A stretch of 64,000 nt of DNA from Ktedonobacter robiniae (lineage in GTDB: Bacteria > Chloroflexota > Ktedonobacteria > Ktedonobacterales > Ktedonobacteraceae). The notes beneath the pieces were generated by a model, which made no database searches, was not told where the DNA came from, and saw only the letters and a program-made list of their open reading frames with translations. The stretch spans positions 62,001 through 126,000 of the forward strand of contig NZ_BNJG01000003.1 in NCBI RefSeq assembly GCF_016587375.1, read 5' to 3'. Below are positions 47,937-55,659 of the stretch, piece by piece (position 1 is the first letter of the stretch; every line of letters starts with the position of its first letter). The translations under genes were made by a program, and so were the position numbers.

Positions 47937-47983
47937 AGGTTCCTAAATAGAGAAAATGTTATAGTCCTGGCTAGGAATCGTCG

Positions 47984-48424
47984 CTACCCTAGCTTGTAGG
48001 TTGCCAGGCCCTTGGCGACGATGTTCCCCGCCTCGTTGGCGACCTCGATATCGAGATAGACCAGGCTCCGGCCACGGCGCAGCACGCGGGCCGTAGCAAG
48101 CAGGTTTGATTTCTCCGCAGGGGCCAGGTAGTTGACGGTCAGGCTGACGGTCGAGCCGCGCTGATTGGTAGGGATATCGTCGCTCGCCCAGGCCGCGACC
48201 ATCCCCGCTACATCAATCAGAGAAGCGACTGCCCCGCCATGGACCACGCTTTCCGCCGTTACCAGCTCCTCCCGGTAGGGCAACTCAACCGTCGCGATCC
48301 CATCTCCCATCTCGACAATGCGCATATCCAGGTATCCGACATAGGGCGAGGTGGGGAAGAACCGGCGTATAACCTCGGCGCGCGTCAGTTGCTGCCTCGC
48401 TGGCTGCTCGTTAACTGTGCTCAT
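47984..48424 (-). CDS. PaaI-family hotdog thioesterase
   Basis: A 146-residue single-hotdog protein. The signature ESVVHGGAVASLIDVAGMVA contains the conserved His-Gly-Gly and the catalytic Asp region. TVSLTVNYLAPAEKSNLLAT and LDIEVANEAGNIVAKGLATY are the following strands. Such enzymes hydrolyse acyl-CoA thioesters, often hydroxyphenylacetyl- or medium-chain CoA, as tetramers in the cytoplasm. ATG 48424 has the strong site aaggagg 6 nt upstream; the 50 residues upstream in the open frame are not family-like. It stands alone between IS remnants. Confidence 0.9.
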   Translation of the reverse strand: MSTVNEQPARQQLTRAEVIRRFFPTSPYVGYLDMRIVEMGDGIATVELPYREELVTAESVVHGGAVASLIDVAGMVAAWASDDIPTNQRGSTVSLTVNYLAPAEKSNLLATARVLRRGRSLVYLDIEVANEAGNIVAKGLATYKLG

Positions 48425-48614
48425 AAATACCTCCTTGCAGTAAGTGATGGAGATGATTGGATCATCCTCTGAAAATAACTGTTTCATTCTAGTGGTCAGT
48501 CCAGTTTGTTTTTGCCAATACAACCTCAGTACAATGGCCGAGGCGTTCTTTTTGAGGAAAAACGCCGCTAACAAAGAGGGAAAGCGACGAACGCTGCTCC
48601 GATTTTCCTATGCA

Positions 48615-48634
48615 AACGTATGCAAGCATACGTT
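48615..48634. repeat. 20-bp palindrome near the IS605 end
   Basis: aacgtatgcaagcatacgtt is a complete palindrome with a 2-nt centre. It lies 60 bp beyond the TnpB stop codon, the position of the right-end hairpin that IS200/IS605 transposases recognise and that lies at the end of the guide RNA region. The assignment is inference. Confidence 0.5.
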
Positions 48635-48696
48635 CACACCGAATTTCGTTGTTCCTGTTTCATCCGTAGGTGCCTCCGGGCCAAAGCCTTTTGGTC

Positions 48697-49861
48697 TTAC
48701 CCCGCGTCCGCAGGCAAGTTTGCGTCTTCGTCCGAGCCAGTACCGGAGACGGCTTGATCCATCAGCCCAATCAAGCGAAGGGCTTCCCGTAACACATTCT
48801 GACCTGCGTTGTGATCTCGATCCTGCGGAAACTGATCACACGGGCAAGCAGGATTCTGACACACAAAGATGCGATCCTTGAGCGTCATCGCTTCCCACGT
48901 CCAACTGCAGCAATGACAGGTCTTACTAGAAGGAAAGAAACGGTCCACCTTGATCACCTCTCCCCCACGTTGCGCCACTTTTGCCTCGAGCAGACGTCTG
49001 AGGGTGCCCAGCGAGGCATCGGCGAACGAGCGAGCGAGACGGCGATTCTTGAGCAGTCCCTTGAGGTGCAGATCTTCCACCCCGATGATCCCGTAACTGT
49101 CGGCTAGTTTGGTTGTGAGCTTCTGAAGGACATCCTGGCGCAGGCAGGTGATGCGATAATGCAGACGGGCGACCTGTCGGCGCGCTTTCTCCCGATTCTT
49201 TGATCCCAGTTTTCGGCGGTGCAGCCGTTTGTTGGCCTGACGCAATTTCTTGAGGGTGGTTTTGAGGAAGGCTTGGTTTTCGACTTCCTCTCCTGTACTC
49301 AAGGTGGCCAGGCGGTTCAGCCCCACATCGATACCCACGGCGGCTGGTTTCTTCACCACGATGGTCTCAGGGATCTCGACCTGGATGGAGACAAACCACC
49401 AATCCGCTGTTTTTGGTGATGCGTGCCCCCTTCACGCGGCCCGCAAACCGGAGCTTCTCGGCCATATTCACCCAGCCGAGCTTGGGGATCCACATGCGGT
49501 GATCACCCAGCTCAAACTGATCGTTGGCGAGGTAGAAACTCGGCGTACTGCGCTTCTTGCTTTTGAACTTCGGGCGGCGTGCACAGCCCTCAAAGAACGC
49601 GGTAAACGCCTTGCCAAAATCGAGAAAGGGCTGATCAGAGGCGTTCTTGGTGACCTCCCACGTCCAGGGGAATTGCTCCCGCCTGATCTCGTTAAACTGC
49701 TTCTTGAGCTTGAAGGCGGTGGGGTTTCCCCCGGCCTCATATTGGCGATTCCACTCAGCCAATGTCCAGTTCCAGACAAAGCGTGCGGTCCCGGCGGCTT
49801 TGGCAAAGTACACCGCCTGTTCCGCTGTGGGATGGAGTCTGATCTTATGCGCCTTGATCAT
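48697..49861 (-). pseudogene. tnpB: IS605-family TnpB, frameshifted
   Basis: The N-terminal frame from 49861 reads IKAHKIRLHPTAEQAVYFAK, then the OrfB HTH region, and ends out of frame near 49410. The rest continues in the next frame: AAVGIDVGLNRLATLSTGEE (RuvC Asp), IIGVEDLHLKGLLKN (Glu), CHCCSWTWEAMTLKDRIFVC with the CxxC pair and a further CxxxxC, and QDRDHNAGQNVL (Asp). All RuvC residues are kept, so only the single shift inactivates this RNA-guided nuclease. A TnpA partner is not present. A second TnpB start lies at 55345. Confidence 0.88.
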
Positions 49862-50043
49862 CCCTCACATCCTTTCACAGAACCGCTGCTCGAAGAAGGT
49901 TGTTGCTTAAAACATATGTTCTATAACTACATCTTAACTTATTTTCCTCGCTTTTTCAATACTGCTGAAACCTCATTTCCTTTTGAACTACTCGTGTTCG
50001 TCACCATTGTTGATTTTCGCGGTCGCCTACCGAAGCAGGCTAT
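49862..50043. other. Intergenic region
   Basis: The upstream end of the IS605-type element and the 3' flank of the next leftward gene. Nothing further was recognised. Confidence 0.4.
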
Positions 50044-51177
50044 TCAGGTTTGTTGATAGACGGTGGCTGCTTTTCTGCAAGGCAGACAGAGAAACAGGTA
50101 AAAGATCCCTTCCTGCAGATCCTCCCAATCTTCCAGGGCTACTTGCCCTAAGCACGGCATGGTCTGTCGGCATGTGGGGCACTGCGGATAGTCAACATTT
50201 TGAATCCACTCTGGGAGTCCTCCGAGTTGAGACATGCCCATTTCGTCTAAGTGAAATCGACCTATGGCTTCAAAAGGCGTTTGGCGGGCCTGGCCAGGAC
50301 CGAACGGGGTGAGGGACCATCCCTCGCCTCCATCATCGGGAATCTGATGGACCCAAGTAGGGCCGTCCCCATTGACACGACTCCAGTGGACTTCACCGGT
50401 CAGGGTAATATCCAGGTAGATCGTTTCATAACACGAACATCTCTCGCAGATAGCCAAACAGAGTCGTTCGCCCTCCGCCGAGATCCATCGGCATCGCGGG
50501 TCGCGAAGATCGAGGTCGAGCAACCTTCGTAACGGTCGTTGGCACCAGAAACAGCGCTCCTGGTTTGTCCTCTCCGCTTCCAATGTTAGTTGAAAAGAAG
50601 TTGCTGGTTCAACCGGGACCAGATCAAAGCAGGAAGAGGAATACAAGTCCCGTCGCCTCCCATCTGCTGTGAGTTCCCAACCAGCTTCCAATGAGGAGCT
50701 TTCTGGTGGAAAGTGTTCTAGACGCCAGTCAGGAGGAGAAAGGCGCCATGCATGAAACTGTGCTTGAACCGCTTCATTCCCTATCCAGGCCAGCGCACTG
50801 AGCAGATGATACGGGAGGGTGTTTGCTGGGCTCTGGAACAACTCGAGGATCTGCTGAGAGATCTCTTTCCCTGCGCCCAGATACAAGTGGCCTGGATCAA
50901 ACTGTCGATGCTCCACCAGTGCTGGGAGAACAGGGACAAGCGCCCCTGGGACAAACAGATTGATTTGAGCAAGCAACCGATACCACGTTTCGAGTTGTTC
51001 TTCCTCCTGGAATGCAGCCTGAGTCAGCATACGCTGGCTCAGCAATTGTGCCTCTTCCAGGCGAAGAGCGCGCAAATGGTGGAAGAAGAGAGGGGCCTGC
51101 TGCTGTTGCCAGACCCATTTATTTTGCATCTGGATGCGCTGCTCGGCGAGCGAGAGCAAAGTGGGAAGAGTATTCAT
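50044..51177 (-). CDS. YwqG/DUF1963-like protein with four Cys pairs
   Basis: A 377-residue protein. The N-terminal 150 residues look helical and hydrophobic but without clear membrane segments. The C-terminal half has four pairs of cysteines: CFWCQRPL, CERCSCYE, CPTCRQTM and CLPCRKAA. These sit in a context (MSQLGGLPEWIQNVDYPQCP, then CLGQVALEDWEDLQEGIFYL) that follows the DUF1963/YwqG pattern of Gly-Gly-x-Pro-x-W-x-Q and a Gln-hydrophobic core. The cysteines could bind one or two zinc ions. The function is unknown. ATG 51177 has ggag 6 nt upstream. No operon partner is visible. Confidence 0.7.
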   Translation of the reverse strand: MNTLPTLLSLAEQRIQMQNKWVWQQQQAPLFFHHLRALRLEEAQLLSQRMLTQAAFQEEEQLETWYRLLAQINLFVPGALVPVLPALVEHRQFDPGHLYLGAGKEISQQILELFQSPANTLPYHLLSALAWIGNEAVQAQFHAWRLSPPDWRLEHFPPESSSLEAGWELTADGRRRDLYSSSCFDLVPVEPATSFQLTLEAERTNQERCFWCQRPLRRLLDLDLRDPRCRWISAEGERLCLAICERCSCYETIYLDITLTGEVHWSRVNGDGPTWVHQIPDDGGEGWSLTPFGPGQARQTPFEAIGRFHLDEMGMSQLGGLPEWIQNVDYPQCPTCRQTMPCLGQVALEDWEDLQEGIFYLFLCLPCRKAATVYQQT

Positions 51178-51308
51178 GTTTCTCCTGCACCTGCCTGCGT
51201 TCTTTTCATCGGGAAGGAAGTTTGCGCCTCTTGAGTATACCACCAGGTTTCCTCCTGCGCGTGAGATCTCGCTCAACTCAGGTGGTGAACACAACGTCGA
51301 GGTCCCTT
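51178..51308. other. Intergenic region
   Basis: The leader of the YwqG-like gene and the downstream flank of an IS630 remnant. Confidence 0.4.
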
Positions 51309-51645
51309 TCAGCTTGTGATATCAGGATACACATTGTGAAGCTTCTCACGAGCATCCCTGGATGTGAACTGCCACGAGATGGTCCGACGCTCCCGATTGC
51401 GTTTGAGTTCCAGGGTGTTGATACGCCGGCGCAAGGTGTCCAAACAATCCATGCGGCGAGACAAACACCCTCGCTGAAACATGCTGATCTCGATTTCAGC
51501 CATATTCAACCAACTGCCGTGTTTGGGGGTGTAGTGGAACTCCACGCGCTGCAAGATGCGTCGAGCTTCCGCAGGAGGGAAAGCTTCGTAGAGAGCAGCA
51601 GGCGTATGGGTATTGAGATTGTCCGGTTCTGTCAGAATTCAGAAA
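51309..51645 (-). pseudogene. IS630-family transposase C-terminal fragment
   Basis: The frame reads EPDNLNTHTPAALYEAFPPA, RVEFHYTPKHGSWLNMAEIE and LSRRMDCLDTLRRRINTLEL to the stop at 51309. The strings D-N-L-x-T-H and HYTPKHGSWLNMAE(I)E hold the second Asp region and the catalytic Glu of IS630-type DDE transposases. The N-terminal 250 residues are missing. Confidence 0.8.
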
Positions 51646-51712
51646 AGAGCTTGGCTTGGCGATCATTCGCGAGGTATGCTAAAAACAACAATTCTCTGAC
51701 GAGAAGTGATTC

Positions 51713-51752
51713 ATGAACTGCCCGCACTGTGCCTCAGCCACCACGAAGGTAG
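51713..51752 (+). pseudogene. IS1-like transposase first codons
   Basis: MNCPHCASATTKV matches the zinc-finger N-terminus of IS1-type InsA proteins (M-x-C-P-x-C). It is cut after 13 codons by the IS6 terminal repeat. The call rests on this short motif. Confidence 0.4.
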
Positions 51753-51796
51753 TGTCAACTTGGGAAAGTAGCTGAACAATGTGCGAGAATAGCTGC

Positions 51797-52272
51797 ATGA
51801 AAACAAACACCCCTGCTCCAAGCTACAAAGGCTTTCGCTTCCCACCTGAAATCATCAGTCACGCAGTGTGGCTATATTTCCGCTTCTCCCTCAGTTTTCG
51901 CGATGTGGAAGAGCTTCTGGAACAGCGCGGAATCGTCGTGAGCTATGAAACCGTGCGGCAGTGGTGCTTGAAGTTTGGGCAGATCTACGCGAACGAACTG
52001 CGCCGTCGCCGTCCGAAAACGGGAGACACATGGTATCTGGACGAGGTGTACCTGAAAATCAATGGCAAAACCCATTATTTGTGGAGAGCTGTTGATCAGG
52101 ACGGCAACGTGCTGGACATCCTGGTGCAGAGCCAACGCAACAAGCAGGCGGCCAAAAAGTTCTTTCGCAAGCTCCTCAAAGGGGTGCAATACGTCCCGCG
52201 CGTGATCATTACTGATACATTGAAGAGCTATGGAGCAGCGAAACGCGAGATCCTGCCTGGCGTGGAGCATCG
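51797..52272 (+). pseudogene. IS6 transposase N-terminal half
   Basis: ATG 51797 starts APSYKGFRFPPEIISHAVWL, then the HTH (RDVEELLEQRGIVVSYETVR), WYLDEVYLKINGKTHYLWRA (first Asp) and PRVIITDTLKSYGAAKREIL (second Asp). It breaks off after EHRQ. This is the best preserved N-terminus of this IS6 group in the window and serves as the reference for the other fragments. Confidence 0.85.
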
Positions 52273-52611
52273 GCAAGGCATTGTCAACTTATTTATACAA
52301 ACGAAATATACTGGTGAGCTATAGGAGAAAAGCAATAAACGGGTAATAAGAAGTGGGGAGGGAGAGGTAGGTATACGATCTGCTTGACTCTAGTTACCTC
52401 ATGCCATTGCTGGAATCGGCCCTGCAAAAGGGTACGGTACTCCCCGGCAGGTAAACGATGCCTTCGTGGTTGGAAATGTCCAGCGATGGGTCCAAAGGCC
52501 GAAAGAAAGCGTTGTGCGTGTTTGGCCGATTTAAACCGCCGCATTTTCTTCTCTCGTAGTCGCGTCGGTTGATGTGAGTTTTCCGCTCGAATGTTCAAGC
52601 CTTTGTGTTGC
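52273..52611 (-). pseudogene. IS6 transposase C-terminal half, inverted
   Basis: Read leftwards, RQHKGLNIRAENSHQPTRLR (catalytic Glu), KMRRFKSAKHAQRFLSAFGP and RRHRLPAGEYRTLLQGRFQQ form the C-terminal third of the transposase. The 3' region and the terminal repeat (as ggcattgtcaactt on the top strand) end at 52273. Confidence 0.8.
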
Positions 52612-53073
52612 CGATCAAACCGTCAACTTGCTATCGCACTTCAGGGACAAGGACTCAATGAGCAAGCTTCACGCTTTGCTTATCGCGCACAACAGCTTCA
52701 GAGATGTGTCTTCTGGTTTGAGATGGGGCAACCCCGAGTGTCCCTGAGGCAACGAGGCCGAGCACTGGGTTCATGGCTCTTTTCCTGGTCTCTCGATCTA
52801 CTTGCAGGATATGGATACAAACCTGGGCACAGTTTGCTGGCTTATGTGCTTGTCATTAGTCTATTTGCAGGACTTTACCTTTGGCTCTCCCCGCAACTTG
52901 CCTGGTATGAAGCAATTGTCGTGAGCATGAATGCGTTTCATGGACGAGGTTTCTCGCCTCTCTCTTCTTCGGGCGATCCGCTCTCAATTGCTTCTGCTTT
53001 CGAGGCGTTTGTGGGGCTGATTATCGAAGTGACATTTATTGCGACGTTAACACAACGCTTCTTTCACAAGTGA
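52612..53073 (+). pseudogene. Two-TM ion-channel-like protein, N-terminus missing
   Basis: The frame (NRQLAIALQGQGLNEQASRF and AYRAQQLQRCVFW) is an amphipathic helical segment often found between a pentapeptide-repeat domain and a channel. Two membrane segments follow, SLLAYVLVISLFAGLYLWLS and AFEAFVGLIIEVTFIATLTQ, with a pore-loop-like stretch between them (EAIVVSMNAFHGRGFSPLSS). In potassium channels this loop carries T-x-G-Y-G; here it reads FHGRGF, so selectivity is uncertain. The start of the gene is lost at the IS6 element. The C-terminus at 53073 is natural. Confidence 0.6.
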
Positions 53074-53644
53074 TCGCAAAGAGGAAAGTACTCATACCTT
53101 TCTGTTAGCATTACATTAGATACAACCAGCCGACACGAAGCGCCACCTGCACACGAGCACGAACCTCCCCTCCCCAGTCTACCCAACTCTGTCTGACGCT
53201 ACCTGACAAAAGCCCCATTTTGTCAGGTAGCGTCAGACAGACCGCCCCTCCCACCGCTCCCTAGGCCCCTTTCACCTTTGCACTTTTTCACCTCACTCAC
53301 ACAGCGCTCACGACACACGCCCATACACGGCATACTGCGAGAGCAACTGGCTCTCACCCTCGAACACTGAGAAGCAGACTACGGTGCTACAGGCTCTTCA
53401 CCGGCTGAAACAAAACCTTATTCCAACCTCCGCTTTGCAAAAAAATCTTCCACCAAATACGATTTTTGTCTGTATTTCTTTTTTAAGCTTTATAACTTAA
53501 AAGAACTTTATGGCTTCATAAAGGCTACCGAAAAGTAGGTTTTTTACGTCGGTGACAACTTGACTTTTCTATTATTTTGATGTGTCATAAAAGAATATTC
53601 CAACGGTAGAAATGTCAATCATCAAAGAAATGAGATATAAGTGA
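53074..53644. other. Intergenic region with a very strong hairpin
   Basis: About 570 bp without a gene. It contains the 24-bp perfect hairpin at 53188-53241, and the AT-rich leader (53440-53640) of the nucleotidyltransferase gene. Confidence 0.5.
53188..53241. repeat. 24-bp perfect hairpin with 6-nt loop
   Basis: Arms 53188-53211 and 53218-53241 are perfect reverse complements (core gtctgacgctacctgacaaa), with the loop gcccca. A chance match of this length is very unlikely. It follows the ion-channel fragment by 115 bp. There is no T-tract. Confidence 0.8.
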
Positions 53645-54223
53645 ATGCCAAAAGAACGAGACTTGCAGGCAGAAGAGATTGAACTCTTATTACAGGATCT
53701 TGGTAGAGAGTTCAGCAGACGCAAGTTACAACCTGTACGGGTGATGTTTGTGGGAGGAGTGTATATGCTGTTGGTGGCTCAGTCCCGCCTCATTACCCAT
53801 GATATTGATATATTTCCCTTGAACTTCATGGACTCATCCAAACCTGAGAGAGATGAAACGTCACGCCAGATTCAAACGGCAATCAATGCCGTTGCCAGCC
53901 GCCACAAACTGAAACGAGACTGGTTTAACGACCATGCATTCGGTGTTATTGGTGCGCTCAAGCCCGACGACAAGGAACTGCGGCACTGGAAATCCTATGA
54001 TGCGCTAGAAATTTATCTCCCCGCGGATGAATTTATCCTGATGACGAAAATTTACAGCTATCGAGACAAGGACTATGGCGATGTGCAAACCCTCATCAAA
54101 CGCACCGGTATTTCCACGCGAGAGCAGGCCCAGGCCCTCATGGACAAATATATGAGCCGCAAAATGCAAAATGAGTGTTTTGTGAGCGATATGCTCGATA
54201 TGTTTTTTGAGGAGGAGGAGTGA
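53645..54223 (+). CDS. Nucleotidyltransferase, AbiEii/DUF6036-like
   Basis: A 192-residue protein of the minimal nucleotidyltransferase fold. The motif VRVMFVGGVYMLLVAQSRLI (Gly-Gly start) is followed by THDIDIFPLNF, the Asp-x-Asp metal pair typical of AbiEii/DUF6036 proteins (R-x-T-x-D-I-D). A third Asp/Glu region lies near ALEIYLPADEFILMTKIYSY, and YRDKDYGDVQTLIKRTGIST ends the domain. AbiEii toxins transfer nucleotides to tRNA; whether this one does is unknown. The start is ATG 53645 with a weak site. The next gene begins 83 bp after its stop and is probably in the same unit. Confidence 0.8.
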   Translation: MPKERDLQAEEIELLLQDLGREFSRRKLQPVRVMFVGGVYMLLVAQSRLITHDIDIFPLNFMDSSKPERDETSRQIQTAINAVASRHKLKRDWFNDHAFGVIGALKPDDKELRHWKSYDALEIYLPADEFILMTKIYSYRDKDYGDVQTLIKRTGISTREQAQALMDKYMSRKMQNECFVSDMLDMFFEEEE

Positions 54224-54306
54224 GAGGAGAGCAGCACAGGTATTGCTCTCCTCTTTTTTTCTCTGCTGCGAGTAGGTATAATAGGGATGAGGAGGTTTGT
54301 GAGAAC

Positions 54307-54792
54307 ATGTTTGCCCTAGATGTACCCCAGACAATAGCGGAAGCATTCCGCCAAATTCACAATGGTGAAGACCCATGGCAAGCCATTGGCAACTTTAGTC
54401 ATGACTGGTACGGGAACTATCCCACACCAGAACAACGCTGTGCCCTGGTGGCAGAGCCTATCAAAATCGGACTGAGCGAGCCAGAACATGAGGCAAGCCA
54501 AAGCCCGGAGCAACAGATGCAGCTCCGTCAATGGGCGGCATTCTGCGCAGCCAGCGTGGAGTACCTGTGTGAGCAAGCGAGGTTGGAGGTTCCTGCCTGG
54601 GTGCAAAATGCCGACTACATTTTGTCAGAGGACCAGTCTTTCTATACCTCCCCTGCCGCCGCAACAAAGCCAAAAGTACGCGAGCGCCTACGCCAACAGG
54701 CCCCAGAAGCATTTCGCCGTCGTAACGTGTTTTGTAGTAATCGTGTGTATGCAAACAAATACACAGCAACGCCCATTCACAAGATCGCTTAA
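54307..54792 (+). CDS. Partner protein of the nucleotidyltransferase
   Basis: A 161-residue acidic, helical protein. VPQTIAEAFRQIHNGEDPWQ, AIGNFSHDWYGN and QRCALVAEPIKIG are followed by MQLRQWAAFCAASVEYLCEQ, ARLEVPAWVQNADYILSEDQ and, at the end, PEAFRRRNVFCSNRVYANKY. I recognise this pattern (WAAFxAAxVExLC then FRRRNxFxxxRV) from uncharacterised proteins paired with DUF6036 nucleotidyltransferases in other bacteria, which makes it a possible antitoxin or substrate adaptor. ATG 54307 follows gaggaggt at 11 nt. A Pro-Trp-Val motif and the Arg cluster near the C-terminus are the most conserved parts. Confidence 0.7.
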   Translation: MFALDVPQTIAEAFRQIHNGEDPWQAIGNFSHDWYGNYPTPEQRCALVAEPIKIGLSEPEHEASQSPEQQMQLRQWAAFCAASVEYLCEQARLEVPAWVQNADYILSEDQSFYTSPAAATKPKVRERLRQQAPEAFRRRNVFCSNRVYANKYTATPIHKIA

Positions 54793-54990
54793 GAGACCGT
54801 TTCACCACCTCCTTGCAGATCCAGGCTCCTCAGGCCCAGGAAAAAGGGGGAAACACCCTCCTCCAAGTAGAGATACGGCTATAGGACTTATCAGTCGAAT
54901 GCGAGCTTTAGCATTCGACATTGTCGCCAGCTGCTTTGGCAGCGCTTTGCCCATGCGGGGTATTTCCTTTCGTTTCTTGCTCTGAAATCG
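54793..54990. other. Intergenic region
   Basis: No gene or obvious regulatory structure was recognised. Confidence 0.35.
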
Positions 54991-55102
54991 CTAATGAAGC
55001 AAAAACTCTTGAAACAGCGGATGCGGAAAACTATAGGCTCCCCCCATACGCTTGAGCAGATCTCGTTCACAAGCCTCATCCAAGAAACGCGCTGCCTATA
55101 AT
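54991..55102 (-). pseudogene. STAND/NACHT NTPase C-terminal scrap
   Basis: The leftward frame reads AARFLDEACERDLLKRMGGA and YSFPHPLFQEFLLH before the stop at 54991-54993. This resembles the end of the ATPase part of NACHT-type proteins of Chloroflexota (FLDxAxxRxxLRRVGGGYxFxHxLLxEYFA). Only 35 codons remain. Confidence 0.45.
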
Positions 55103-55344
55103 GGCAACACCCCATGGCACCACAGAAAGAATCGAAGCATATAGTGCTTCACATATGCTTTTCCTCCATAGCACAACCCTACAAACAGACCAAAAAGAGT
55201 TTTCAACAGTTCTCAAAAAGAGAGGAGAATGTAGGCAAAGCGTGGCAAGATGCCCATAAAGTACCTTCTCATAGACAGATGCAAAAAAACGTTCTATGCA
55301 TAGAAGCTATGCGAGGTTTTGACATCTATCAGGAGCGGTGGGCA

Positions 55345-55510
55345 ATGATTCGCGCGCATAAGATACGCCTGCATCCAACAGAAGAGCAGAAAGGCTATTT
55401 TGTCAAGGCTGCAGGTGTTGCTCGTTTTACCTGGAACTGAGCACTGGCGGAGTGGAACCGGCAGTATCAAGCGGGCGAGAACCCAACGGCCCTGAAATTT
55501 AGGAAACTCG
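55345..55510 (+). pseudogene. TnpB N-terminal fragment with a stop
   Basis: From ATG 55345, IRAHKIRLHPTEEQKGYFVK and AAGVARFTWN are followed by an in-frame TGA. ALAEWNRQYQAGENPTALKF comes after it in the same frame. It is close to the N-terminus of the TnpB at 49861. The rest of the gene is absent. Confidence 0.75.
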
Positions 55511-55659
55511 TCTGTCTCTCGATCTATTGGATCTGCTTTTCATTGCTTCCGCTACTTACACACTTCCACTAAGTCCTATTAGGAGAAGCCCAACCTATGG
55601 TATACTTCTACTAAAGAGACCCATGAGTCACATTTTCCATGAAGTAATGCGTGGAGGCT

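Larger units (their letters stand above)
51748..52611 (+). mobile_element. IS6 element with inverted 3' half
   Basis: The left terminal repeat ggtagtgtcaacttggg is at 51748. The rightward transposase frame runs to the codons for VEHRQ at 52272. The matching C-terminal part (RQHKGLN onwards) and the right terminal repeat lie next to it in inverted orientation, 52273-52611. The two halves share cggcaa at the break, and its reverse complement ttgccg is at the other break. The total length of 864 bp equals one IS6 element. Confidence 0.6.
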
